DNA of 64,000 nt, taken from NCBI GenBank assembly GCA_034520625.1, contig JAXHNI010000004.1:323367-387366 (forward strand). The letters run 5' to 3'. Below the pieces are notes generated by a model. It did no database searches and was not told the DNA's origin. It was given only the letters and a program-made list of their open reading frames with translations. This DNA comes from JAANXG01 sp034520625 (GTDB lineage: Bacteria > Pseudomonadota > Gammaproteobacteria > Arenicellales > JAANXG01). Below, piece after piece: positions 1-7,780 of the stretch (position 1 is the first letter of the stretch; each line of letters starts with the position of its first letter). The position numbers were made by a program, and so were the translations under genes.

Positions 1-339
1 GCCGGGGTCCTGAACGAGATTCGACATGCGGATGCGGTCGCCCAGAATTGCGCCCCCGGAGAAGGGGCTCGACGGGTCGATGGCGACGATTCCCACCCGG
101 CGGCCGCCTTCCCGCAACACCCGGGCCAGCTGTGACACCAGGGTGGATTTGCCGCAGCCGGGCACCCCGGTGACGCCGACCACGTGGGCCCGGCCGGTGT
201 GCCGATAGATCTCGGCGAGTGCCGGGCGGCATTCGTCCTCGCCGGCCTCGACCCGGGTAATGAGCCGGGCCGCGGCGCGCAGGTTGCCGGTGTCGAGCAC
301 ACGCCGGGCCAGCTCGGTGGAGGGAACGCGCGTCGTCAC
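1..339 (-). CDS. meaB: MeaB/ArgK-family GTPase, C-terminus cut by window edge
   Basis: G-protein chaperone that loads and protects adenosylcobalamin-dependent acyl-CoA mutases. The visible 113 codons give the N-terminal helical part and the P-loop GVPGCGKST at about residues 58-66, followed by the family-typical DPSSPFSGGAILGDRIRM segment. It starts at GTG (337-339), overlapping the stop of the upstream ligase by 4 nt (GTGA), so it is translationally coupled. The remaining two thirds lie beyond position 1. With a B12-binding subunit and an acyl-CoA ligase upstream, it is probably the dedicated chaperone of a B12 mutase (MeaH-like). Family assignment is firm; the exact client is inferred. Confidence 0.9.
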   Translation of the reverse strand, partial: MTTRVPSTELARRVLDTGNLRAAARLITRVEAGEDECRPALAEIYRHTGRAHVVGVTGVPGCGKSTLVSQLARVLREGGRRVGIVAIDPSSPFSGGAILGDRIRMSNLVQDPG

Positions 340-1760
340 GGCGCCTCTTCGCGCAGGGTCTTGTACAGGTCGCGATCTTCGATTACGCGGCGGGCCTTGA
401 AATCCGTGCGCGGGAACGTGCCCGCCTCCACCATCTCGATGCCGACGCGAAAGCCGAGCATGCGCTCGAGATCGTGCTTCGCTTTGTTGCGGAAGGCGTC
501 GACGGCCTCGGCGCCGCGCACCTCGAGATCCTTCGCCGGCTCCAGGCGGATCAGCAGCTCGTCCATGGCGCCCTCGCGGCTGATGACGATGCGGTGCTCG
601 CCGCCGTAGCCGTCCATGCGGTTGAGGGTGGCGTGGATCTCGCTGGGATACACGTTCTCGCCGCGCACCTGGAACATGTCGTCTATGCGCCCGTAGATGC
701 CCCGTGGCAGCCGCGGGTAGGTGCGCCCACAGGGGTTGTCCTCCATCACCCAGTGGGTGAGGTCGCCGGAAAGCAGTCGAATCATGGGCTGCGAGGTACG
801 CTCCAGGTTGGTGTAAACCGGTGTTCCTTGTTTGCCCCAGGGCACCCGGCGATGCGTTTCCGGGTCGCAGACCTCGGCGTAGACCATGTCCTGCCACAGC
901 AGCATGCCGTCGGTCTCGGCGCTGCCCGCGCCGTTCATCCAGGGCGTGACCTCGGCCATGGTCCCCGAGTCGATGACGCGGGCGCCGAAGGTGTCGGCGA
1001 TGCGGTCGCGGATGCCCGGTATCGAGGCACCGGGTTCGCCCGAAAAGAACATTGTGCGCAGCCCGAAGTCGCGGGGATCGACGCCTTCCTCGGCGGCGAC
1101 TTCGGCAAGGCGCAGGGCATACGAGGGCGTGGCGTAGAACCCGGCCGGCCGCATCATCTGCAGCCAGGTCACAGCGCGCTGGGTCATGCCGGGTGCCCCC
1201 GCGCCGAAGGGGAAGCATCTGCAGCCGAGGCGCTCGGCGCCGGCCAGGGTGCCCCAGGAGCCCATGTAGAGGCTGAACACGGAGGCGATGAAAACCGTGT
1301 CGCCGGGCCGCAGGCCCATGCCCCACATGACCCGCGCCTGATTGTTGGCGATGGTGTTCCAGTCGCGCCGCCCGATGCCGAAAGCCGTCGGCCGTCCGGT
1401 GGTGCCGGAGGTGCCGTGTACGTGATGGACTTCGTCTTCGGGGATGCAAAGATAGTCGCCGAACGGCGGCGCGGCCGCCTGGGCCTCGCGCAGATCCTGC
1501 TTGGTGATCACCGGCACCCGGTCCTCGAAATCCTCGAGGGAGCGAATCTGATCCGGATGCACACCGGCTTCTTCCCATTTTCGCCGGTAGAACGGCGCGT
1601 TCTCCCAGGCGTGGTGCATGACCTGGCGGAGCCGTCCCAGAATCAGTGCGTCGCGCTCCCCCGGCTCCATGGTCTCGCGCTCCGGAAACCAGTAGCGGCT
1701 GGATGCGTCCGGAATGTAGTCGTCGTCGTAGTCGGGCGGGAACTGCCAGCTTTCCATCAT
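336..1760 (-). CDS. Phenylacetate-CoA ligase-family acyl-CoA (AMP-forming) ligase, possible 2-hydroxyisobutyryl-CoA ligase
   Basis: AMP-forming ligase that activates a carboxylic acid to its CoA thioester in the cytoplasm. The PaaK-type A3 loop HGTSGTTGRPT is present near residue 115, the YARS-like region reads FSGEPGASIP, and the C-terminal GRIDDMFQVRGENVYPSEI hinge is intact; the protein has about 474 residues. I chose ATG at 1758-1760 because GGTGG lies 5 nt upstream; a GTG at 1769 is also possible. It is followed by meaB with a 4-nt overlap and preceded by a B12-binding mutase subunit. That neighbourhood matches the Aquincola 2-hydroxyisobutyrate module (ligase, HcmA/B, MeaH) from general knowledge, so the substrate may be a short branched or hydroxy acid rather than phenylacetate. 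Confidence 0.85.
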   Translation of the reverse strand: MMESWQFPPDYDDDYIPDASSRYWFPERETMEPGERDALILGRLRQVMHHAWENAPFYRRKWEEAGVHPDQIRSLEDFEDRVPVITKQDLREAQAAAPPFGDYLCIPEDEVHHVHGTSGTTGRPTAFGIGRRDWNTIANNQARVMWGMGLRPGDTVFIASVFSLYMGSWGTLAGAERLGCRCFPFGAGAPGMTQRAVTWLQMMRPAGFYATPSYALRLAEVAAEEGVDPRDFGLRTMFFSGEPGASIPGIRDRIADTFGARVIDSGTMAEVTPWMNGAGSAETDGMLLWQDMVYAEVCDPETHRRVPWGKQGTPVYTNLERTSQPMIRLLSGDLTHWVMEDNPCGRTYPRLPRGIYGRIDDMFQVRGENVYPSEIHATLNRMDGYGGEHRIVISREGAMDELLIRLEPAKDLEVRGAEAVDAFRNKAKHDLERMLGFRVGIEMVEAGTFPRTDFKARRVIEDRDLYKTLREEAP

Positions 1761-1789
1761 GGGTGCCACCGCGGCGCGTCGGCGCCACC

Positions 1790-1861
1790 TGTAGGTCGGG
1801 CGCGAGCCCGACAGCGACCTTCAGAATCCGCTGCGCGTGTCGGGCTTGCGCCCGACCTACA
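1790..1861. repeat. GTAG-headed REP pair (REPIN-like)
   Basis: Two 24-bp palindromic units face each other. Unit 1 (1790-1813) begins TGTAGGTCGGGC and unit 2 (1838-1861) is its reverse complement, ending GCCCGACCTACA, with about 24 bp between. The same unit recurs at 14513-14630 and, diverged, at 22086-22135. The pair fills the gap between the ligase and B12-subunit genes of one operon. It looks like a REPIN; no RAYT transposase gene is in the window. Confidence 0.8.
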
Positions 1862-1899
1862 GTGGGCTTCGAGGATGCGGGGTGTCGGCGCCGGGCGGC

Positions 1900-2340
1900 T
1901 CATCGCGGACCGCGCTCGGCGACCAGCTTCCGGAACGCGCCCACGATCTCGTCCGGCGGCGTGTCCTGCAACAAGATCTTCTGCACGCCCATATCCGTCA
2001 GTTTCACGATGTCGTCGTCGGGGATCACGCCGCCGCCGGCAACGATGATGTCCGAGGCGTCGTGTTCCTCGAGCGCCTTCATGATCCTTGGAAAGACGGT
2101 CATATGGGCGCCCGACAGGATGGATACGCCGAGAATGTCGACGTCCTCCTGTACCGCGGCGGCGACGACTTCCTCGGGCGTGCGGTGAAGCCCGGAATAA
2201 ACCACGTCCATCCCCGCGTCCCGCAGGGCCCGGGCGACGACCTTTACCCCGCGGTCATGTCCGTCCAGGCCTACCTTGGCGAGCAGCACCCGGATATTGT
2301 CGTCATGTTCGGGCGCGGTCTGCGTGTTGTTCTCTGTCAT
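1900..2340 (-). CDS. Cobalamin B12-binding domain protein, mutase small subunit (HcmB / methylmalonyl-CoA mutase C-terminal domain type)
   Basis: Small stand-alone cobalamin-binding subunit of an adenosylcobalamin-dependent acyl-CoA mutase. It carries the base-off signature DGHDRG (DxHxxG) at residues 26-31, GVSILSG near residue 73 and the GGG loop near residue 102. About 146 residues corresponds to just the B12 domain, so a separate large catalytic subunit is needed and is not in the window. The start is ATG 2338-2340, with AAAGGTGA 6 nt upstream; a GTG at 2347-2349 overlapping the regulator stop is the alternative. Its neighbours (GntR regulator, CoA ligase, MeaB) support an acyl-CoA carbon-skeleton mutase module, possibly HcmB-like. 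The partner subunit is expected left of position 1. Confidence 0.87.
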   Translation of the reverse strand: MTENNTQTAPEHDDNIRVLLAKVGLDGHDRGVKVVARALRDAGMDVVYSGLHRTPEEVVAAAVQEDVDILGVSILSGAHMTVFPRIMKALEEHDASDIIVAGGGVIPDDDIVKLTDMGVQKILLQDTPPDEIVGAFRKLVAERGPR

Positions 2341-2345
2341 GTTGT

Positions 2346-3035
2346 TCACCTTTGTGCCGTCGCAGCCTGGTGTGCGTGTCTGGCGCGGGCCAACTCGTTC
2401 TCGAACCAGTCAGCCGCGCGCTCGACGTGCTGGCGGGCGACCCATTCCGCTTCCGCAGCATTGCCGGCGCAGATTGCATCCAGGATTGCGGTGTGTTCAT
2501 GCCATACCTGGTCCCGATTGCGGTCGTCGCTGACAATCGCCTGCATGACGCGACGGGTGTGGTTCCAATGGGATTCCATCGTTTCGAGGATCATCCAGTT
2601 GCCTGCGGCCTCACAGATGAGCGTATGGAAGGCCATATCGGCGGCGATCAGCTCGGGAATGTCGTGTGCCGCCGCCGCGCGTCGCCCGCGTTCGAGCACC
2701 GCATTGCCGCGGTCCCGCAGACCGGCACCGGCCCGCTTGGCGGCCAGGCCGGCGCTGACCTGATCTATACCAGCGCGAAACTCGTAAAGCTCTCGCACGA
2801 ACCGCCCTTCGAGCGGCGCCACCTTGAGGCCTCGTTTGCCCGCCGGAATCAGGAACCCCTCGCTCTTGAGCCGATTGAGGGCCTGTCCCACCGGCAGGCG
2901 CGAGACGTTGAGCTGACGGGCCAGCTCTTCCTGCGTCAGCCGCTCGCCGGGATCCAGTGTTCCGCTGCAAATGGCCTCAATAACTCGTTCGTAGACCAAC
3001 TCGGGGAGAGGTTTTTGGTGATCAATGGCTTTCAT
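2346..3035 (-). CDS. GntR family (FadR/FCD subfamily) transcriptional regulator
   Basis: Ligand-responsive DNA-binding regulator. The N-terminal winged HTH reads LTQEELARQLNVSRLPVGQA, and the FCD domain keeps the metal/ligand residues DMAFH, a His in WHEHTAILDAI and another in RQHVERA. ATG 3033-3035 is chosen, with GGA about 11 nt upstream; an in-frame ATG at 3051-3053 is possible, and a TTG at 3071 would fall inside the operator. Its stop abuts the B12-subunit gene, so it heads that operon. A perfect palindrome at 3055-3071 just upstream is the likely autoregulatory operator. The inducer is unknown but probably the acid or CoA ester handled by the operon. Confidence 0.88.
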   Translation of the reverse strand: MKAIDHQKPLPELVYERVIEAICSGTLDPGERLTQEELARQLNVSRLPVGQALNRLKSEGFLIPAGKRGLKVAPLEGRFVRELYEFRAGIDQVSAGLAAKRAGAGLRDRGNAVLERGRRAAAAHDIPELIAADMAFHTLICEAAGNWMILETMESHWNHTRRVMQAIVSDDRNRDQVWHEHTAILDAICAGNAAEAEWVARQHVERAADWFENELARARHAHQAATAQR

Positions 3036-3054
3036 GCATCTTGTCCGTGACATT

Positions 3055-3071
3055 TTGTATACTGTATACAA
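3055..3071. promoter_or_regulatory. Probable GntR operator palindrome
   Basis: TTGTATAC-T-GTATACAA is a perfect inverted repeat with 8-bp arms and a 1-bp centre, immediately upstream of the GntR-family gene. Sites of the form TTGTATACAA are typical of FCD-type GntR regulators. It could control the leftward B12-mutase operon and, being 217 bp from the -35 of the panB-like promoter, possibly the divergent operon too. Confidence 0.75.
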
Positions 3072-3287
3072 TAAAAACTAACAGGGTTGCGAGTCCGAGC
3101 GCAATGTCGTCGCCATCCATTTCGTATCCTTCGTGGACGTGCCCCGATCGAGAGCCGCAAGTATCCACTGTAACTCTCGCCTGTTTAGTACAAACCAGCA
3201 AATAGAAACATTCTCAGGTTTGACATTGCGAGTGCGCCGCAACCGGGCGATCGAGGCGCGCCGATCAGGCTCACATTGCATTCGGTA

Positions 3288-3316
3288 TTGACACTCAAGG
3301 CACAGACTAATATGTT
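3288..3316 (+). promoter_or_regulatory. Sigma-70 promoter for the panB-like/TRAP operon
   Basis: TTGACA at 3288-3293 and TATGTT at 3311-3316 are separated by exactly 17 bp. A small inverted repeat ACTAA-TATG-TTAGT (3306-3319) covers the -10 and could be a repressor site. The first gene starts at 3435. The surrounding non-coding stretch 3036-3434 holds only this promoter and the operator at 3055-3071. Confidence 0.65.
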
Positions 3317-3434
3317 AGTTGTATTCCGTTTACATTGCAACAAAGTGACTGACTGGGGGTGTCGTCGTCCATCGGGGTGGCGAGCGGCAAATCCTCCACG
3401 AAGATTCAAATAACGACTGCGGAGGAGCGAGGCG

Positions 3435-4313
3435 GTGCCAGAAAGTCCAGAACGACTGGATGTTCCGTCGTTATTGCAGCGCAAGCGCAACGGCGAAAAA
3501 GTGGTCATGCTGTCGGTTCCGGACTATCCCCATGCGATCTGGGCGGAACGAGCCGGTATCGAAATGGTCGTCGTCGGCGACAGCCTGGGCATGACTGTCT
3601 ACGGCTATGCCAACACCCTCCCCGTGACCATCGAAGAGATGGTCAGCCACACCGGCGCCGTTCGGCGCGGGGCCCCGAATACATTCTGCCTTGCTGCGAT
3701 GCCCTACGGGAGTTTCGCGACCCCGGAAATCGGCATTCGAAACGCGCTGCGCCTGATGCAGGAGGGCGGCGCCGATGCGGTAAAAATGCAGGGCGGCCGC
3801 AGCATGCAGCACGTCATCAGTGCGATTGCCGGGGCCGGTGTGCCGGTGATGAGCCACGTCGGCCTGACCCCCCACTTTCTGCATCGGCTGGGCGGATTCA
3901 AGGCGCAGGCCCGCACTGCCGAGTCGGCGATTGCGGTTCTGGAAGATGCCGAGGCGATCGAGGCGGCGGGCGCGATCGGCATCGAGGTCGAAGCCGTGCC
4001 CGCGGAAGTCGCGCGCGCCATCGAGGACACCGTCGATATTTTCACTTTCGGCATCGGGGCCGGACATCCTTCCTGCGGCCAGGCGCTCCTCGCTGCCGAC
4101 CTGCTGGGCGAATTCGACCGCTTCCAGCCCAAGTTTTCGAAACGCTACGCGAATTTTGCTGATCTGGCGGTGGAGGCGATTGCGGATTATGCACGGGAGG
4201 TCCTTGCAGGCAGCTTTCCCGACGACGAGCACAGTTATCACATGAGAAAAGGGGAGGTCGAAAAGTTACAGAGCCTCCTGGCCGGACGCTCAGGCGCGCC
4301 TGCCTCGGAATAA
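3435..4313 (+). CDS. PanB-like protein (3-methyl-2-oxobutanoate hydroxymethyltransferase family), divergent
   Basis: A TIM-barrel enzyme of the ketopantoate hydroxymethyltransferase/PEP mutase superfamily, 292 residues. The PanB framework is clear: VGDSLGM at 47-53, TLPVTIEEMVSHT at 61-73, SHVGLTPH at 140-147 and the catalytic Glu region IEVEAVP at 183-189. Two of the three canonical metal ligands are replaced: the Asp of ADMPF is Ala88 (AAMPY), and the Glu of KLEGG is Gln119 (KMQGG). Asp49 remains. The GTG start follows GGAGCGAGGCG. It begins an operon with TRAP transporter and CoA-ligase genes rather than panC/panD, so a catabolic aldolase or lyase role is more likely than pantothenate synthesis. 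The reaction is unknown. Confidence 0.82.
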   Translation: MPESPERLDVPSLLQRKRNGEKVVMLSVPDYPHAIWAERAGIEMVVVGDSLGMTVYGYANTLPVTIEEMVSHTGAVRRGAPNTFCLAAMPYGSFATPEIGIRNALRLMQEGGADAVKMQGGRSMQHVISAIAGAGVPVMSHVGLTPHFLHRLGGFKAQARTAESAIAVLEDAEAIEAAGAIGIEVEAVPAEVARAIEDTVDIFTFGIGAGHPSCGQALLAADLLGEFDRFQPKFSKRYANFADLAVEAIADYAREVLAGSFPDDEHSYHMRKGEVEKLQSLLAGRSGAPASE

Positions 4314-4431
4314 GAAAGTGGGCCGCCGGTCGAAAGGTCCATTCATCGTTTCCGCTGAACCCGTTTCTGCGAATCCGGGCATCCCGCCGGGATGCTCAAC
4401 GCCAGCAATAGCAAACCCGAAGGAGGATATG

Positions 4432-4512
4432 ATGCTGATATGCCCAAGTACTGTCTGCCACGTCGTCCCACCGGCGCTTATCCGCCACGCGGCGATGCTG
4501 CCAACCCATTGA
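4432..4512 (+). CDS. Possible 26-residue leader peptide
   Basis: A short frame starting MLICPSTVCHVV is preceded by a near-perfect Shine-Dalgarno, AAGGAGG, 5 nt upstream of ATG 4432, in the 259-nt gap between the panB-like gene and the TRAP binding-protein gene. A 7-bp hairpin (GCATCCC/GGGATGC, 4379-4395) precedes it. I recognise no family. The ribosome-binding site is better than those of several real genes nearby, so translation is plausible and it may be a regulatory leader; codon evidence is too short to judge. Confidence 0.3.
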   Translation: MLICPSTVCHVVPPALIRHAAMLPTH

Positions 4513-4529
4513 ACGCCGCAAAGTCTTTT

Positions 4530-4561
4530 GACCAACCGATGACCAACCGATGACCAACCGA
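4530..4561 (+). repeat. Short tandem repeat, 3 x 11 bp
   Basis: Three consecutive copies of GACCAACCGAT (4530-4540, 4541-4551, 4552-4561, the last incomplete) end just before the AGGTGA ribosome-binding site of the TRAP binding-protein gene. Copy number could vary by slippage and alter the leader, or the units could be a protein-binding site. Confidence 0.75.
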
Positions 4562-4572
4562 CAGGTGAAACT

Positions 4573-5682
4573 ATGAAAACCTCGACAAAGATCTTGAACC
4601 CCGACCGCCGCCGAGCCCTGAAAGCAGGCGCGACCACTGCCACCGCGGCTGCCGTAATGGCCGGTGCGCCTGCCGTTCACGCCCAAACCCGGGTCCGCTG
4701 GAATATGCCGACGAGCTGGCCGCCAAGCCTGCTCCTTCAAAGTGCCGCGGAAATCGTCGCGGAGCGCGTTTCACAGCTGACCGATGGAAACTTCGAGATA
4801 CGCGTATATACTGCCGGCGAGTTGGTTCCGCCTCTGGAGGTCTTCAACGCCGTGCAGGCCGGTACCGTTGAATGCTCACACAGCTGGGGCGGCTACTATA
4901 TCGGCTCCCAGAACGCGATCGCCATCGACGGGGGGCTGCCTTTCGGCCTTAATTCGGCGCAGCACACCACATGGTGGGCAAAGGCCGGCGGCCGTGAGGC
5001 GATGGCGCCGGTGTACGAAGATTTCAATATGATCGCGCTTCTTTGCGGGGATACTGATGCCCAGATGGGTGGCTGGTTCAACAAGAAGATCGAAAGTGTC
5101 GACGATCTCAGCGGCCTGCGTCTGCGCATTGCGGGCCTGGCTGGCCGTCTGTTCACCGAACTTGGCGCCTCCACTCAGATCATCCCGGGCGGTGAGATTC
5201 TTACCGCAATGGAACGCGGCGTGATCGATGGGCTTCAGTTCAATAATCCCTACGATGATCTGGCGCTGGGTCTGCATAACGTCGCGAAATACTACTACTA
5301 TCCCTGTTTCCAGCATCCGGCGGCGCCTTTGTCGTTGTATGTCAATCGTCAAGCCTACGACGATTTGCCGGAAGAGTTCCGACAGGCGCTGGAAATTGGA
5401 GCGGCCGCGGCGCATGCCGAGCACATTGCGCACTCCCAGCACCAGGATGCAATGGCGTACGCCAAGCTGATGAAAGAGGAGTCGAAGAGCTTCGAAGTGC
5501 TGGGGTTTCCCGACGACGTCATGGAAAAGGCCTCCGTGATCAACGACGAAATCACGACGCAGTTCGCCGATGAGGACCCGCATTTCGCACGCGTATATCC
5601 CGGCTGGAAGAAATTCGTGGATGAGATCCGCGCCTTCAATGGAATCGGCCGTTTTCCGTTCGACCGTTTCATCTACAGCTGA
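4573..5682 (+). CDS. dctP: TRAP transporter substrate-binding protein, DctP/TakP type
   Basis: Periplasmic solute-binding subunit of a tripartite ATP-independent transporter for an organic acid. The 369-residue protein has a twin-arginine-like signal (DRRRALKAG near residue 11, cleavage about AVHA-Q). The mature part has the conserved LRLRIAGLAGRLF arginine segment and the NNPYDDLALGLHNVAKYYYY block characteristic of the alpha-keto-acid (TakP) subgroup. AGGTGA lies 4 nt before the ATG. It is followed by the small and large permease genes. In TakP-like proteins I would expect Glu-Trp where this one has Gln-Phe (DGLQFNNP), so ligand chemistry may differ. The substrate is unassigned. Confidence 0.9.
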   Translation: MKTSTKILNPDRRRALKAGATTATAAAVMAGAPAVHAQTRVRWNMPTSWPPSLLLQSAAEIVAERVSQLTDGNFEIRVYTAGELVPPLEVFNAVQAGTVECSHSWGGYYIGSQNAIAIDGGLPFGLNSAQHTTWWAKAGGREAMAPVYEDFNMIALLCGDTDAQMGGWFNKKIESVDDLSGLRLRIAGLAGRLFTELGASTQIIPGGEILTAMERGVIDGLQFNNPYDDLALGLHNVAKYYYYPCFQHPAAPLSLYVNRQAYDDLPEEFRQALEIGAAAAHAEHIAHSQHQDAMAYAKLMKEESKSFEVLGFPDDVMEKASVINDEITTQFADEDPHFARVYPGWKKFVDEIRAFNGIGRFPFDRFIYS

Positions 5683-5781
5683 ACCCGTGCGCGCGTTCCG
5701 GCTCTTGCGACAAGCGGGAACCGGAACGCGCGCCGATGGCCGAGGGATTTAATACTGGCACTATTCCGGTGAACAACTGAC

Positions 5782-6318
5782 ATGCAAATGCTTATCCGCA
5801 TCGCGGATGCGATCGACGCGATCAACACCCGGATTGGCAGGATCATTTCCTGGTTGACCCTGGTGATGATCATCGTGGGTTTTTTCAACGTTGTCCTGCG
5901 TTATTCCGGCCGTTGGCTGGAGGTAAACCTGACCTCGAACATGGCGCTCGAGGCGCAGTGGTACATGTTCGGTCTGGTTTTCCTGCTCTTGGGCGCTTAC
6001 ACTTTGCAGCAGGATCGGCATGTACGGGTGGATGTCCTCTACAGCCGACTCGGTCCCCGTGGACAGGCATGGATAAACCTGGTCGGGGCCGTTGTTTTCC
6101 TGGTGCCCTTCTGTCTTCTCATTATCTGGGTCAGCTGGCCTTTCATCACGGCTACCGTCGCGGTATGGGAGAGCTCGCCGGATCCCGGGGGGCTGCCGCG
6201 CTGGCCCATTAAATTCGCGATTCCAGTAGGCTGCGTGCTCGTTGCGGCGCAAGGCGTGGCCATGGCAATCCGCAGCGCCGCAGTATTGTCTGGACACGCC
6301 GACATGGAGAATGCCTGA
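5782..6318 (+). CDS. dctQ: TRAP transporter small permease, DctQ
   Basis: Small membrane subunit of the TRAP transporter. Its 178 residues contain four predicted membrane spans (about 19-40, 52-72, 92-117, 138-160), with the DctQ-typical VLRY after span 1, EAQWYMFG at the start of span 2 and the DRHVRVDVL loop. It sits between the binding protein and the large permease, and its stop at 6316-6318 is 1 nt from the dctM start, so coupling is likely. Confidence 0.92.
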   Translation: MQMLIRIADAIDAINTRIGRIISWLTLVMIIVGFFNVVLRYSGRWLEVNLTSNMALEAQWYMFGLVFLLLGAYTLQQDRHVRVDVLYSRLGPRGQAWINLVGAVVFLVPFCLLIIWVSWPFITATVAVWESSPDPGGLPRWPIKFAIPVGCVLVAAQGVAMAIRSAAVLSGHADMENA

Positions 6319-6319
6319 T

Positions 6320-7648
6320 ATGGACGGTATTCTCGGACTGGTGATGTTCGTGGCAGTGCTGGCGTTCATTTTTATCGGTTTCCCGGTCGCGTTCACTCTC
6401 GGCGGTGTGTCATTGCTTTTCATCGGCATCGGGTTGCTGTCGGGCGAGTTCGATTTCATATTCATGCAGGCCCTGCCCCAGCGGATATTCGGCTTGATGC
6501 AGAATTTCACGATTCTGGCGGTGCCGTTCTTCATATTCATGGGGATGGTGCTGGAACGGGCAAAACTTGCTGAGGATCTGCTTTCCACTGCGGGCTTGCT
6601 GTTCGGTCGGATCCGCGGTGGTGTGGCGATCGGCGTGGTCGTGATTGGCACCTTGCTGGCGGCTTCCACCGGGGTAATCGGGGCCACGGTGGTAGCCATG
6701 GGGTTGATCTCCCTGCCTGTCATGATGCGATACAATTACCGAAACACGCTCGCCACTGGCGTGATCGCGTCGGCCGGCTCCCTGGGGCAGATTGTACCGC
6801 CCTCGATCGTACTCATTCTCATGGGCGACCAGCTGGGGGTGTCTGTCGGCGACCTGTTTCTGGGGGCACTCATTCCGGCGCTGCTTCTGGCAACGCTTTA
6901 TGTTGTCTACATAGCCGGCGCTGCGTGGTGGCGGCCCGATCTCGCGCCGGCCCTGCCGCAGGCGGAACTGGAAGCCATAGTCGGCGGCGCCCTCGCTCGC
7001 CAGGTCATGCGGGTTCTGGTTCCGCCACTGTTCCTGATCATAGCCGTCCTGGGCAGCATATTCATGGGTCTGGCCACACCGACCGAGGCCGGAGCCGTCG
7101 GCGCGGTCGGTGCAATGCTGCTGGCCGCATTGAACCGTCGTCTCACCTTTCAGATGTTGAAAGATGCCGTCGGGGCGACGGGTTTGTTGACCTCAATGGT
7201 CATGTTCATTCTCGTGGGTGCGACGACCTTCGCCCTGGTATTCCGCGGGCTCGATGGCGACTGGTTGATGCGCGACATACTGACCAACCTGCCCGGAGAG
7301 ACACTGGGTTTCCTGGTTCTCACCATGGTGGTAATTTTTGTCCTGGGCTTCTTTATCGATTTCTTCGAGATCGTCTTCATCGTCGTACCGATCTTTCTGC
7401 CTGCGGCGATCGCTCTCGACGTGGATCTGGTCTGGTATGGCATACTGATCGCCCTGGTGATTCAAACCTCTTTTTTGACGCCGCCATTCGGCTTCGCATT
7501 GTTTTATCTCCGGGGCGTGACGCCGCCGCAAGTGACGACAATGCAGATGTACCGCGGTGTCATACCATTTGTCATCATTCAGGTAATAGCCGTGTTTCTC
7601 GTGGCGGTATACCCGTCGCTCGCCCTATGGCTGCCTTCGTTGGGATAA
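6320..7648 (+). CDS. dctM: TRAP transporter large permease, DctM
   Basis: The 442-residue transport subunit with 11-12 hydrophobic segments. DctM hallmarks include the N-terminal GFPVAFTLGG, the loop ASTGVIGATVVAMG with SAGSLGQIVPPSIVLILMG, and the second-half repeat ATPTEAGAVGAVGA. It uses an ion gradient, usually Na+, to import the substrate delivered by DctP. I placed the start at ATG 6320, 9 nt after GGAGA and 1 nt after the dctQ stop; an ATG at 6311 overlapping dctQ is the alternative. Confidence 0.92.
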   Translation: MDGILGLVMFVAVLAFIFIGFPVAFTLGGVSLLFIGIGLLSGEFDFIFMQALPQRIFGLMQNFTILAVPFFIFMGMVLERAKLAEDLLSTAGLLFGRIRGGVAIGVVVIGTLLAASTGVIGATVVAMGLISLPVMMRYNYRNTLATGVIASAGSLGQIVPPSIVLILMGDQLGVSVGDLFLGALIPALLLATLYVVYIAGAAWWRPDLAPALPQAELEAIVGGALARQVMRVLVPPLFLIIAVLGSIFMGLATPTEAGAVGAVGAMLLAALNRRLTFQMLKDAVGATGLLTSMVMFILVGATTFALVFRGLDGDWLMRDILTNLPGETLGFLVLTMVVIFVLGFFIDFFEIVFIVVPIFLPAAIALDVDLVWYGILIALVIQTSFLTPPFGFALFYLRGVTPPQVTTMQMYRGVIPFVIIQVIAVFLVAVYPSLALWLPSLG

Positions 7649-7780
7649 GTATCCTGTGTGCCGGGGGTCCGTCCGGTTCTGCATCACGCCGGGCAGGAAC
7701 TGCTCCGGTGGATGCAGCAGCCGACACGGCAACGAAGGTCGGGTTGTATTTGAAAGCCGTGACTTACCGGGAGGTGTGAG

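Noticed and set aside
474..2048. A 524-codon open frame on the + strand
   Set aside because: It is antisense to the CoA ligase and B12-subunit genes; GC-rich third positions keep the frame open and the translation matches no family.
2088..3050. A 320-codon + strand frame opposite the GntR gene
   Set aside because: Antisense shadow; the minus-strand HTH and FCD motifs are convincing.
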